From Meira nashicola (lineage: Eukaryota; Basidiomycota; Exobasidiomycetes; Exobasidiales; Brachybasidiaceae): a stretch of 64,000 nucleotides of DNA. The stretch is taken from positions 3,121,178 to 3,185,177 of the forward strand of contig BCJU01000001.1 of the NCBI GenBank assembly GCA_001600355.1, given 5' to 3'. The position numbers were made by a program, and so were the translations under genes. Each line of letters starts with the position of its first letter. The first letter of the stretch is position 1. Under the pieces are notes generated by a model, which searched no databases, had not been told where the DNA came from, and saw only the letters and a program-made list of their open reading frames with translations. Shown piece after piece: positions 18,100-28,445 of this stretch.

Positions 18100-19821
18100 T
18101 TACAACGAGAAACGAAAACCAGGATGACGATCTCCTATAGGCGCTTTTGTAATACCTTGTTTTACCAATTCTTCATAAGCTGCAATATTTCCATCACGTT
18201 TACCTGCCGTTCTAGCTGAATTTTCACGATAACACCATAAAACGTTGAGAGCGATACAAACCCAACCTAAACATAAACATGCTAAAACGATTGCATGTGG
18301 AACGACATAACCTTTTTCTCCTCCAAATTTATTTTCATCGTAAATAAAAGTTGCAATAAATCCAGCACCGTTTGCGATCATAAGTTGCATAGCAGTTGAA
18401 GTTGCACGTTTATAATGACCAGAAGAATTATTTGCAATTAAAGTTAAAATGCATGGAATAGCTGGATAAATTCCAAAACAAATCAAAAATACCGCTGCAT
18501 AACGAGCATCATTATTTTTGGTTGCGACTAAGATTATATAACCAACGATTGAAATTGGTAAGAAAGCCATAATATATGGACCACGCATCTTTGTTTTATC
18601 GGAAAAATAAGCAACGATTAAGACCATAATTGCAGCAGGAACAAAAGGTGGAACGGTTAAAAGTTGAACACGAGTTTGACTTGAATCGGGAAATACTCCA
18701 CGTAAGATTGTAGGTAAAAATAAAGTGATCGAATAAAGAGAACAACAAACACAAAGATATAAAATACCCGTTAACCATGTTTGAATGTCTAATGCTCCTC
18801 TTTGTACTTCATACCATTCAAATTCTTCTTCGTGACCGTGAGTGATTGTACGATGTCCGATTTCCTCCCCGTTTGAACCGTGACCATCCTTTTCGCGAGG
18901 TTTATCAAAAAGTTTATAAGTATAAGCACCAACACCAACGTCAACTTGAAGTGCTTCTTGACATACTTTACGTTCTTCTTCATTTAAATATTTAGTTTTT
19001 AATACTGAATTAGGCATTATTATAATCGAAAAGATTGCAAATCCAACCGTGATCACTCCTTCGACTATATACAACCATCTCCATCCTCTGATTCCTCCTG
19101 TATCTAAAGTTGTAAGTCCGCTAGCGAGTAAACCACCAAAAGAGCCAGCTAAAGCAGCTGCAGCGTAAAATCGAGCAACTCTTTGTTGAATTTGAAATCG
19201 AGGATAAAGTGTTGAAAGATATAAGGTAATTCCTCCAAGCAATCCACCTTCTGCCAAACCTAAAAATAGCCTTATTATTAAAAATCCTGTATAATTATGT
19301 GTTGCTGCCGTACAAGCAGTGATCATACCCCAAAAAAACGTTATTGTAGGTAACCAAATATTTCCACCAACTTTTTTGAGAATGATATTTGAAGGTAATT
19401 CGACTAAAATATAAGTAATATAAAATACTGCTAAAGCAGTGTTAAATTGTAAACCTTCTAAACCTAGATCTTTACTTAAACCTGCAATTCTTGCATTTCC
19501 AGCATTGGATCGATCTATAAAGTTTGCTAACCACATCAATAAAAGAGGAGGAACGACTGTCCAATCTAATTTACGCGTACCACTTTTTAATAACTTTGCT
19601 TTTTCAGGATCATTATAAAGTGCATCATGTGCTAAAGATGCTTGATCGGCTATTCTACCTGCTCTTTGCTTTGCATCTTCTGATGTATTATAATGTTGAT
19701 TAGATCCATAAGATGAATTCTCTTCAATATCTCTTGTTTGTGTGATCAATTGAGATTTCTTTTCTTTATCTGTTTCTATAGTTGACATTTTGCCATCTTC
19801 GTTCCCAATTTCGGAGCACAT
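18100..19821 (-). CDS. MFS transporter, allantoate/nicotinate (Dal5/Tna1) permease family
   Basis: Plasma-membrane anion:cation symporter of the MFS ACS family; these import allantoate, nicotinate, pantothenate, dipeptides or related acids. 573 residues, no intron. About 12 hydrophobic segments follow a soluble 85-residue N-terminus. Family signatures: WLANFIDRSNAGNARIAG in TM1 and its following loop, YITYILVELPSNIILKK, RLFLGLAEGGLLGG, and the central cytoplasmic loop (EREKDGHGSNG region). An internal ATG at 19788 (MSTIETDK) is an equally plausible start, as the first 11 residues are not conserved. The cognate substrate cannot be assigned. Confidence 0.92.
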   Translation of the reverse strand: MCSEIGNEDGKMSTIETDKEKKSQLITQTRDIEENSSYGSNQHYNTSEDAKQRAGRIADQASLAHDALYNDPEKAKLLKSGTRKLDWTVVPPLLLMWLANFIDRSNAGNARIAGLSKDLGLEGLQFNTALAVFYITYILVELPSNIILKKVGGNIWLPTITFFWGMITACTAATHNYTGFLIIRLFLGLAEGGLLGGITLYLSTLYPRFQIQQRVARFYAAAALAGSFGGLLASGLTTLDTGGIRGWRWLYIVEGVITVGFAIFSIIIMPNSVLKTKYLNEEERKVCQEALQVDVGVGAYTYKLFDKPREKDGHGSNGEEIGHRTITHGHEEEFEWYEVQRGALDIQTWLTGILYLCVCCSLYSITLFLPTILRGVFPDSSQTRVQLLTVPPFVPAAIMVLIVAYFSDKTKMRGPYIMAFLPISIVGYIILVATKNNDARYAAVFLICFGIYPAIPCILTLIANNSSGHYKRATSTAMQLMIANGAGFIATFIYDENKFGGEKGYVVPHAIVLACLCLGWVCIALNVLWCYRENSARTAGKRDGNIAAYEELVKQGITKAPIGDRHPGFRFSL

Positions 19822-20459
19822 TATATGATGATGAAGGTATTGAAATAAAAGGATTTTATTCGATAATGAAAACGGGGAATCTTTTTACTCTTTATAGCTC
19901 CAGATTATACTCGGTAAAATTATGTCATTTATTGGAAACGCACGCATTAATCGTGCGTATAAAGCTGAATTTACAATGATCGTGTAAGGTACTTCAGGGA
20001 CACGACAGTCAAATCGTACAGCTTGCTTAACCGACGGTGTTATAAAAATATGCGTGGGACCTCTTTTATTTTACCTATCGGAAAAAGGATTATCGTCTAA
20101 CAAAAACACCAGACAAGACATGTATAAGTGGGGTGCATATGCAAGCGAATAAACAGTCAAACAGTCAAAAATGCAATTCTGGGGTAGGATGTTTAAATGA
20201 GAGAGATTTACATTTACTTCAGCGTGTGAATAAATAAAAACTGATATTATACATACAGCATTCCGTCTCGGCGCTCAAATACTGAAAACATCTCTTCTTT
20301 TCCCCCGCAATTTATTTGAATCGCCAAGAGGCACTAAACTGAAGAAAGCGATCAGAGTTCGGGAATTCCGCTAACAAAATGGAAAAATAGCAATAGCGCC
20401 CGCGTAATTAGACAAATACGGGCAGTTTTATTATACCTTTTCATGTTGCATTCGCCGGA

Positions 20460-20470
20460 CCCCCCCCCCC
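20460..20470. repeat. Homopolymer C11 tract
   Basis: Eleven C in a row in an otherwise AT-rich intergenic stretch; copy number may vary between strains or be a sequencing-error hotspot. Confidence 0.9.
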
Positions 20471-21165
20471 ACTTCGATACATGTACCGGAAATCAGTACT
20501 AAACCGGCGATTATAAAGTCAAAAAGGTGGGATTGCGAGCAAGAGATTGTACATTGACATCATCTTGAAAAACCAAAGTGAGAATATTTCAAATCGATGT
20601 AGGAACAGAGAACCCTATCTGACTGTCATACATATAATAATATTCGCTCGGCAAAAGATATCCTTGGCATGCTTTTCCCTTTTTCATTTCTTTAAAGAAC
20701 TTTCCTAGTATTTTGAATTTATACACTTTGTCTTATCATAAGAATATAAGAGCGCGAATGATACTTTTCTGTATGGCTTTATTTATTCTCATATAAAGTC
20801 ACCCCGAGCGATGTTTTCGGAAAAAGATTTACCCTTGTTGCATTAATTGTATACAGCCTTCACTTATCGAAAAATATGGCAATATCAGATTTGCAAAACC
20901 TTCAAGCTGACATAAGCAAAACACTCAACCGTTTACCGGGCATCCTCGGACAGGATTCCGAATATTTAGAAGATGAGCCCTCGCACGCATTCAAGGCGAG
21001 TGAATGCGTTATTCAAACCCCAACACCCCTGGCCGCGCGCGAAGCTTTTTGCTGGGCTGTGAACGCTCGTGCCTTTTTTCTTTGCCCAATCGTGAAAATC
21101 GGTAATATATTAACTAGAAGAAGAAAAGTCGACACGTTTTGTGCCTGAAATATCTCCGGTAAAAG

Positions 21166-21223
21166 GCGTGCGTGTGTGCGAGTGTACGTGGGTGTGTACG
21201 TGCGTGCGTGCGGGCGTGCTTGC
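21166..21223. repeat. Alternating purine-pyrimidine (GC/GT) tract
   Basis: Roughly 58 bp of GCGTGCGTGTGTGCG-type repeats starting about 150 bp before the VDAC ATG. Such alternation favours Z-DNA and length variation. Confidence 0.75.
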
Positions 21224-21315
21224 ATTTTTGGTTGTATACGTGTATTGTAATAACCCAGAATAAAACATCTACCAGATCATTTACCATCACCCTTCTTTGT
21301 GACTTATTTGATACA

Positions 21316-22203
21316 ATGGCTGCTTCTTCTCAACCCGTTCCACCAAGCTGGAAAGATATCGGCAAAGCTGCCAATGACTTATTAGGCAAGGATTACCCAA
21401 TTCACGGCTCCACCCTTGAAGTTAAGACAACAACACCAAACAACGTTACTTTCAAAGTTTTGGGTGCTCGTGATTCAAAATCCAATAAGATCAGCGGTGA
21501 TTTGGAAGCCAAATGGACCGATAAGAAGAACGGTGTTAATTTCACTCAAGCATGGTCAACTGCTAACGTTTTAAAGAACCACGTTGAATTGGAAAACCAC
21601 ATCGCAAAAGGTCTCAAATTGGAATTGATCACAACTTTGATCCCTGACAAACAAACCAAGAATGCTTTGATTGCAAGCACCTACAAGCAACCCGGTTTCC
21701 ACACCAGACAGCACTTGGATTTGTTCAAAGGTCCTTCCGTTACTGCTGATGCAGTTTTGGGTCGCGATGGTTTCTTGCTCGGTACTGAAGCCACTTACGA
21801 TGTCAAGGATGGCAGATTGTCAAAGTACAACTTGGCAGCCGCTTTCCACGCTCCCGAATACGCTGTCGCTCTTCACGCTTTGAGCAACTTAAACGTTTAC
21901 ACTGCAAGTTACTACCACCGTGTTAACGCTGACATCGAAACAAGTGCTCGTGCTACTTACGATACCAAGGGACCTGCCAGTAACGTTAACTTGGAAGTCG
22001 GTACAAAGACTTACCTCGACAATGCTGCTTTCGTCAAGGCAAAGATCAACAACTCCGGTATCTTGTGCTTGGGTTACACTCAAGCCTTGCGTCCTGGTGT
22101 TAAGGCATCTCTTGGTTTGGCTTTGGACACTGTTAAATTGTCTGACAACACTGCCGGAGCTGATGCCCACAAGGTTGGTGCTTCTTTCGTCTTTGAGGCT
22201 TAA
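21316..22203 (+). CDS. Mitochondrial outer-membrane porin (VDAC)
   Basis: 19-strand beta-barrel voltage-dependent anion channel that passes metabolites and ATP through the mitochondrial outer membrane. 295 residues, start at ATG 21316 (MAASSQPVPPSWKDIGKAAN), matching the fungal VDAC N-terminal helix. The frame is open upstream through the GT-rich tract, but that part is not protein-like. Conserved features: DLLGKDYPIHGSTLEVKTTT, GDLEAKWTDKKNGVNFTQAW, LGRDGFLLGTEATYDV, and the C-terminal GVKASLGLALDT strand with the VGASFVFEA end (a beta-signal sorting motif). Codon use is strongly biased (AAC, GGT, AAG, GCT), unlike neighbours, consistent with high expression. No intron, which is unusual as many fungal VDAC genes are split. 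Confidence 0.97.
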   Translation: MAASSQPVPPSWKDIGKAANDLLGKDYPIHGSTLEVKTTTPNNVTFKVLGARDSKSNKISGDLEAKWTDKKNGVNFTQAWSTANVLKNHVELENHIAKGLKLELITTLIPDKQTKNALIASTYKQPGFHTRQHLDLFKGPSVTADAVLGRDGFLLGTEATYDVKDGRLSKYNLAAAFHAPEYAVALHALSNLNVYTASYYHRVNADIETSARATYDTKGPASNVNLEVGTKTYLDNAAFVKAKINNSGILCLGYTQALRPGVKASLGLALDTVKLSDNTAGADAHKVGASFVFEA

Positions 22204-22506
22204 GAATGGTAGAGATTAGTGTGCAATATAAAAGGAGGAACAATTGCTTCCTTTTTCCGAGATCATGCGGATATAGAATAGGAAGTTAAAATGGAAGTTT
22301 TTGTTCGTATGACCGCGTGATCTTCTTCAACGAACGAACCGACTCGCTCTGTAAACAAATAATATAAAAGGCGACAGATATATACAAGAAGCTGGAGATG
22401 GGGTATAACGTCCTTTCGTCTAATGAATAAATACATCTAATGTCAAATTATGTGAGAGTGCGGGTGTGTGTGAGGAGGTAGAGGTCCTTTTGTATGAAAG
22501 GTAGGA
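22204..22506. other. Intergenic between convergent VDAC and Zn2Cys6 gene
   Basis: 3' regions of both genes; a short GT-rich patch near 22450. No gene seen. Confidence 0.4.
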
Positions 22507-25380
22507 TCATGTGGCAGAAGGATTACTAAAGATCGACCTTTCCAGAGCAGCAACTAGGTCCACTTCACCAGCTGCATAATCCGGAAATAGAGCTTCTAAA
22601 GACCAAATTGTAGGATCATACATATCAAAAGTAGCTGTCGGCATCGCAGGTTGCTCTTGTAGCAACATTTGATCATCCAACGGTTGTGCACTTATTCCTG
22701 ACGGGTATGTGATTCCCAATAAAGCTTCTCTGTTTGGGTTGGAGAATGTGTTGCTAGTGCTCGAGCCTGTGTCGAATTGAAAAGGTGCATTAAGTGGCCA
22801 AACCAATTGAGGAGATTGAGAAGAAATACTGAATGTGTCTGGTGTTGTGTCAAACGTGCTAGAGTCATTCTGAGACGTTCGCAAAATCGTTGGAGAAGAA
22901 GATGAGCTTTGTTCGATAGGAGATCTAGTCATTCGCTCGACGTGATTTTGTGAAGGAGGTTGAGGTTTGCTTTTTGACTGATCTTGAATTTTAGCCTTTG
23001 GCTCCCTTCTTCGAGTTATTTTTTGACGTGATCGATAGAGCTTTACACCTTCTAAGAATGCATTAATGCCAGGTAAGTGTTCCTTTGTATACTGAGGAAT
23101 TTCGCTTTGATCCATAAAACGAAGTGCTTGATCGAGTTGATCTAATGTAAGGTCAAAGTTATCAAGTACGAATACGTCTGACTCCTTGCTCTTGAATTTC
23201 TTTGAGGGTTTGTCGTTGTGATCCTTCAATCCGTCAAGGTATTTTTCTTGTGCGTTTGTGGATCTCGTTCTATCCATTTCATATAGTAAAACCAATTGCA
23301 AGATTAATGTAGCATGGAATAAATGACTTTGCATGATAAACGTACTCCAAATTGTTAACCCATGTTCGGCAATCTCTGCTCGAGCAGCAAGAATCTCTCT
23401 TGCTGAATTAAGACATGCTATTGTAGATCGACGATACTTTTTATTCTTCAAGCCTTTCCCGAATTGCAAACGATGCAACCGTAATCGACGAAAGTGTATT
23501 TGATCATGAATTAAAATTGTTCGAATGATATTTTCCTTGTATTTAGATTTATCAGCTATTTCTTGAGTCTTTTTGAATTGCAAGGATTCGGGTATCAAAT
23601 CTATCACTTCGCATATATGATCATCAACTGTCAATACGTCTTCATAAATCAAAGGTAATCCTTTTATATTTTGCAAATCTGTTTGAGTACGCACTGCTCG
23701 AGCTAAGAGCAACCATATTCCTGCCACTTCATTCTCTGAAGATTCATATTGTCCTCTTCTTGCTTTTGCTAATAAAATTAAAGCTTCTGGAGAAAGAATT
23801 GCAGAATCACTGATTGGAACGGGTGAAGCGGTATGATTGATAGAATCATGTGCTGTATAAAAGTGATCTAAATGACCCGCTATGAGGAAATCATTAGTGA
23901 CTAGCGAGCACCATACTTTTCTGCCTAATTCACGCAATGCAATATTCCCTTCTTCAAAGATTGATATTGTAGCGCCATAACGTGCATCAGTCAGAATAGT
24001 TGTATTGTTTGGTATACCATCAGTATTAAAGGCTTTAATGCTTTTGCTAGAAGTTGCTCTATCACCATCCTTATCATTCTTATCCAGCATATCATCGAGA
24101 TCATCGTATGCGCTTCCTAAACGATTTAACCCCATATTGACGGCCAAAGAAATTGCAAGATTGATCAGACCGACATTTCTACTTGAAGTACGAGAATCTA
24201 ACCATCTACTTTGTGCCAAAAGTAATGCTTGAATGACCCACAAAGTTGGTTGATGCATAAAATTAGACATTGTCAAATGTCTCATTGATAATTCGTGTAA
24301 ATGATTACACCAATTCATCGTCATTTCATCATTTGCGTTTTGTGGAAGAATTTTTAATTCAATCAAACCTTTTGTATCGACAGCACGACCAGCAATATCC
24401 AATAATGCCAACATGACTGCTATTAATCCTTGACTATTCCTCTTACCGAGAAAGTATTCTTTGTAACCTGGAGAGGCCATATCTTCAACTTGACGTGCGA
24501 ATGGATGCGAGAAATCCAATACAGAGGGGAATATGTTGACATCTGATGAAGAACAAGATCCGTCATAATGACCTACAGATACACCCAATTCTTGCACTCC
24601 ATCCCAAAATTGATCGACCTGCTCATGTAAGATTACACGATTGAAAATGCTTCTAAACGGTCCAATTTCGTCCAAGAAGCGATCGACCAAAGTTTCGAAT
24701 GCTTTTCGTTTCGGAATAAGTTGAATTGTTTGACATATAACTTCTTTACTTACTTGTTCAGAAGATTTGTCTTCTTCAACTCGAATAGGATGAAATAATT
24801 TACTTGATCCGGTAAAAGCTTTCACTTGAATTAAATTTGCATCAGCCATTGAAGGTGGTCTTGTCATACATTCAACTCCTTTTGTAGCTTGTCTTTTGCT
24901 TTTTAGAAACGCTTTCCAACTCATACTCGCAAGATTTATTTCTGGCAAAGATTCTCCATTGATCTTCTTCAATACCTCTTCGACGATGTGATCCACGTTC
25001 TCTTCGTTATCCTTACCGATTCTTCTCTTCCGATCAAAGTGAGTATCATAAAAGTCATGTTCAGTATTGTCTTCATCCCTTTCATCTCCCCATCTACATG
25101 TCCTTTGAATGCCCCGAGCTACACAGCTACTGCAATTCGGAACGTTTCGATCGCATTTAATCTTCCTTTCGTGACATTGAGTACAGCTGAGCGCTTTTCT
25201 CCGTTTTCTCTTTCTCTGTGGTTGATTTTGTGTTTGCTGTTTTATATTTCTTTCAAAGTCTATTGATCTATCAATTGCGCCAATAGTTCTCTCGAAACTT
25301 GGAATTCGTTCACTTTCACCACTTTCGCTTTGGGTATTATCGTAACTAGATGAAGTGGAGGATTGTCCTTTTCGATGCAT
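22507..25380 (-). CDS. Zn2Cys6 (Gal4-type) transcription factor
   Basis: A 957-residue intronless fungal regulator. The binuclear zinc cluster is at residues 66-95, with Cys at 66, 69, 76, 83, 86 and 95 (spacing 2, 6, 6, 2, 8). It is preceded by a very basic RKRKRRK stretch that also suits nuclear import. The long middle part (about 230-720) is helical and weakly resembles the fungal-specific regulatory domain (for example MNWCNHLHELSMRHLT, LAQSRWLDSRTSS, AISLAVNMGLNRLG). The C-terminal 200 residues are Ser/Pro/Gln-rich and end with an acidic, aromatic segment likely to be the activation domain. Targets unknown. Confidence 0.93.
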   Translation of the reverse strand: MHRKGQSSTSSSYDNTQSESGESERIPSFERTIGAIDRSIDFERNIKQQTQNQPQRKRKRRKALSCTQCHERKIKCDRNVPNCSSCVARGIQRTCRWGDERDEDNTEHDFYDTHFDRKRRIGKDNEENVDHIVEEVLKKINGESLPEINLASMSWKAFLKSKRQATKGVECMTRPPSMADANLIQVKAFTGSSKLFHPIRVEEDKSSEQVSKEVICQTIQLIPKRKAFETLVDRFLDEIGPFRSIFNRVILHEQVDQFWDGVQELGVSVGHYDGSCSSSDVNIFPSVLDFSHPFARQVEDMASPGYKEYFLGKRNSQGLIAVMLALLDIAGRAVDTKGLIELKILPQNANDEMTMNWCNHLHELSMRHLTMSNFMHQPTLWVIQALLLAQSRWLDSRTSSRNVGLINLAISLAVNMGLNRLGSAYDDLDDMLDKNDKDGDRATSSKSIKAFNTDGIPNNTTILTDARYGATISIFEEGNIALRELGRKVWCSLVTNDFLIAGHLDHFYTAHDSINHTASPVPISDSAILSPEALILLAKARRGQYESSENEVAGIWLLLARAVRTQTDLQNIKGLPLIYEDVLTVDDHICEVIDLIPESLQFKKTQEIADKSKYKENIIRTILIHDQIHFRRLRLHRLQFGKGLKNKKYRRSTIACLNSAREILAARAEIAEHGLTIWSTFIMQSHLFHATLILQLVLLYEMDRTRSTNAQEKYLDGLKDHNDKPSKKFKSKESDVFVLDNFDLTLDQLDQALRFMDQSEIPQYTKEHLPGINAFLEGVKLYRSRQKITRRREPKAKIQDQSKSKPQPPSQNHVERMTRSPIEQSSSSSPTILRTSQNDSSTFDTTPDTFSISSQSPQLVWPLNAPFQFDTGSSTSNTFSNPNREALLGITYPSGISAQPLDDQMLLQEQPAMPTATFDMYDPTIWSLEALFPDYAAGEVDLVAALERSIFSNPSAT

Positions 25381-26160
25381 TTTGATGAATTCTTGAAGGG
25401 ATGATGGAAGTATGAAGGAAAGAAGCCTCTGATTTGATCCCGCTGAGCTACATTTGCGTCACAAAAGACATTTTTAGGATCTTCCCGTTCTGGATAAGTC
25501 TTTTTGATAAGAAGAGGACTTTTGACATGTCAGGAACACTCTGCATTCTGTAGAAACGCTAAATGCTACAGATTGCATACAAAGCACAAACGCGGACAAA
25601 CGCGCTCTTCAGCAAATATCTCCGTTGATCTCCGTAACATGCTCAGCGTGATTACATGATCAAGACAGAGTTGGGTAGCTCCCTATATTCTTATTCTACC
25701 AATTTGTTTGAGAACAAGAACTTTCATTTCTTCTCCTATAAACGGGGAGGGCAATAAAGATATGTCATATGTCTATGCTCGTAATGAAAATATCTTCTCC
25801 TCTTTTCTGGCGCATACATTCCAGAAACCGTTACACAGGAAAGTACAATCCAGACTCGTTTTGCGAAATACATTGTAGGATTATGTCGGAGCAAGAATGG
25901 AGTAACAGCGTTAAAGCTTTTACAACAGTGGAATAAAAAGAGGAACTCTGATAGGGGTATAGACGAGATCTTTCTTGAATTTCAGATATTTCAGGAGAAA
26001 ATCATGAATATTCATATGTGAACTATAAATAAAAACACATTTCTCGCCCGTAAATTAAGACCGTCACAACAGGGTATAAATACACTATGGTTTCGAAATT
26101 TATCTTGCCCACTTTTTTTTTATCTTAACTACCTTCATCCACGTCTAGCCTTCCTCAATT
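25381..26160. other. Divergent promoter region
   Basis: Lies between the Zn2Cys6 regulator and the cysteine-rich secreted protein; includes the TATA element at 26075. No other gene supported. Confidence 0.4.
26075..26082 (+). promoter_or_regulatory. TATA box of cysteine-rich secreted protein gene
   Basis: TATAAATA, 78 bp before the ATG at 26161, followed by a T-rich and C-rich leader. Confidence 0.6.
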
Positions 26161-26647
26161 ATGCGTTACTCAATCTTATCCGTATTACTTGCAATTTTCT
26201 TGGTTGTTGTACAAGTGTATGGCGCTTGTAAACAACAGACTTCTTCTTGGTCACCTAAATCCATTGGTTGCCCTCCTCAAACCAACGCGATAATTTTACC
26301 CAGCGATCAATGGCATCATTGCGGTAGAAGTCCAGGACCAAATAATGTATGCTGCGGATATTTCAAATGCGATCAATATAGCCGGGACGATAGGGTCAAG
26401 AGCAAAGACGGCCAAAGTGTTGAATGGGAGTGAGTTATACTGAACGTTTTTTTTCTACTTTTGAACTATTGCTGACATACCTCTTCTATTCTCTATCAGT
26501 ATTCACTGTGAAACGGCAGCAGGCTGTGGGGGTAAATGGAGTTTGGCATTTGATCAAACCGATTGCGGCAACATCAACGGATGCTATCAAGGGGGACAAT
26601 GTTGCTCAATGCAAAGCATCCCTGATCCGAAGCCCCATTCCTACTGA
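26161..26647 (+). CDS. Cysteine-rich small secreted protein (effector-like)
   Basis: Two exons, 26161-26429 and 26500-26647, with a 70-nt GT-AG intron; product 138 residues. Residues 1-21 form a signal peptide (LLAIFLVVVQVYG, cleavage near ACKQQ). The mature protein has 12 cysteines: 23, 37, 54, 64, 65, 70, 93, 99, 112, 118, 124 and 125. Two Cys-Cys pairs close roughly similar CG...CC halves. Without splicing the second half would be lost. No known domain. Secretion plus an even cysteine count suggests an extracellular disulfide-stabilised protein. The frame after the stop continues with a third Cys-Cys motif (see findings), so the 3' end may be incomplete or mutated. Confidence 0.75.
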
Positions 26648-27216
26648 ATTATTTTCTTCGGTGTTCTCAGCGATACTTTGGACAATGTATGTTGCGATAA
26701 TACACTTGCAAGCTTGAAAGTTATCGCTTATTCTTCTTAGTTCCTTTTCTTATGTTCCGTATGATTCGATTTTATTGAGATCCATATTTACCATCTATCT
26801 TGAGGATTTTTATAAAAGTTGTATATTCTAGGAAGAGTATGTTGAAGAATGACGGAGTTCGGGGAACCGGAATTAGCGCCGATTTAGTGTCCCGCTCTGC
26901 GGGAATGTCCTAGTCTACGTGTGTGGAACAGGATATGCTGCACAGGATGTGCAAATATGTTTACTGGCATAGCAAGATATGCGAGGTTTGGTATTAGATA
27001 AACTATATACAAACATCATTCCTCAGATCTACTGACAGTACTATAGGCTATAAATAACAACAGAGTAAGAGGATAGGTAGCTTTTAAGAGTCTTATCGAG
27101 TCTCCGCGCATGTATGCTGCTCATCCTGAGTAGAGGATATATCTAGCTATACTGAACTTTTGATATACACTTCATTAACGGCTAATGTACAGAATTTTGG
27201 ATGTGCTTTACTGCTT
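26648..27216. other. Intergenic between convergent genes
   Basis: The first 80 bases continue the frame of the secreted protein after its stop (to the TAG at 26723). The remainder is AT-rich with no recognisable gene. Confidence 0.4.
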
Positions 27217-27940
27217 TCAATCTTCTTCGAGATAATCTGCTGCCATCAATCTGTGGGACAAAAAGTGGATATAACTCAATCAGTGAGTGATCTAGTCATA
27301 AATGCAAGAAAGGTATCGTCCTTCTTACTCACAGTTCAACGGCAATCTCTGGTTTGATGCGATGTTGAAAATCGGGTATGTCCACATCTTTTGCATCGAA
27401 ATATCTCGCATTCCAACAAAGATATTCAACAACTTTTTCTAAAATGACTCCACGAATATTTGGGAATTTGACTGTATTACTCTGTGCTTCTGCGAATCCA
27501 TTTTCGAATGGAAGTTCAACATCAGAATCATCGTCTTCACCATTTACGTTTGTTGCGAATGGGTTCACATATCCATCTGGATCTGCTCCATTTGTATTTG
27601 TTAGACTGGATCCTTGAGGTGGTGGAGTCGCACGACCGTTCATCGAATCTAAATTTGATGAATCATCAATTTCTGTTGGAACAGATGTTCCATTTGGCAC
27701 AATTTCCAATAATTGCGAAGCTGAAGCATTAGCAGTATTAACTTTTGAAGATGAAGATGCCGCTTTTTGCCCACGTCTGGCCAAATTACTCGTCCTACTT
27801 TCTCCCAACATACTTCGTATAAAGATCGATCGTAAAGCGAACCTTTTATCGATCACGAATTGAAAATTATCTTTGCTGATCAACGTTACCCATTCTATAT
27901 TTGGATTGGATGTTGAAGATGTTCCTTTCCCTTTCGCCAT
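27217..27940 (-). CDS. Elongin C (Skp1/BTB-fold adaptor) with long internal insertion
   Basis: Exons 27940-27333 and 27250-27217 with an 82-nt GT-AG intron; 213 residues. The start at 27940 (MAKGKG) is preferred; an in-frame ATG at 28009 would add 23 hydrophobic residues. The split Elongin C fold is clear. Residues 15-47 (IEWVTLISKDNFQFVIDKRFAL...) form strand-helix one. After about 105 residues of Ser/Asn/Asp-rich insertion, 154-213 give VKFPNIRGVILEKVVEYL, then IPDF and KPEIAVELLMAADYL. The last exon supplies the essential LLMAADYLEED end. Elongin C pairs with BC-box proteins such as Elongin A in transcription and in cullin ubiquitin ligases. Usual length is near 110. Confidence 0.92.
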
Positions 27941-28445
27941 CTTGTAGAAGAAGAGCAAATGAAGTGTTGGTGGTGGAGGAAGGAATATTATTACTTTAAT
28001 GCTTGCCAAAAAAAAGTCAATGCATGCAGTAAAGCCGGCGCAGCGCGTCGCTTGTGATTACGCGTAGATTAAGATGCAGTAGACTATGCAACAAGAAGAT
28101 TTCGTGACAGACAATCAACAACAATCTTCGGTCTAAAATGAGATTATATTAAAACAAGTATGATAGTTCAAAAGAAGGTAATGTATGGAAAAAAAAACAA
28201 ACAACGTTTAGGTGACAAGAAGAAGCAGTCAAGTCGTGACAAGATACTAAGTAGTGTTGATGACGACGACCATGTGAAGAGAAAACAACTTTGTTCTGCA
28301 GTTTGTGCTCTTGAGGTATGATATTGCTTTTGACTTGAGAAATGAAGGTGATAAATCAACGTGTGCGAATGAAAAAGGGATGTGCTGCTTTGATGATAAG
28401 ATTATAATGTTGACTTTCCGTTTCGTGCATTCGGTTACATCTCAT
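27941..28445. other. Elongin C promoter / G-alpha 3' region
   Basis: Contains TGCATGCA (28021-28028) and GCGCAGCGC (28038-28046) about 100 bp upstream of Elongin C. No additional gene. Confidence 0.45.

Larger units (their letters stand above)
19822..21315. other. Long intergenic region (1.5 kb)
   Basis: Upstream region of the permease (minus) and VDAC (plus). Holds an 11-C homopolymer (20460-20470) and an alternating GT/GC tract (21166-21223). A 90-codon frame at 20876-21148 starts with an ATG but has no recognisable features; I leave it uncalled. Confidence 0.4.

Noticed and set aside
20876..21148. 90-codon frame with an ATG before VDAC
   Set aside because: No signal peptide, domain or splice partner found; it ends near the GT-rich tract. 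Not enough evidence for a gene.
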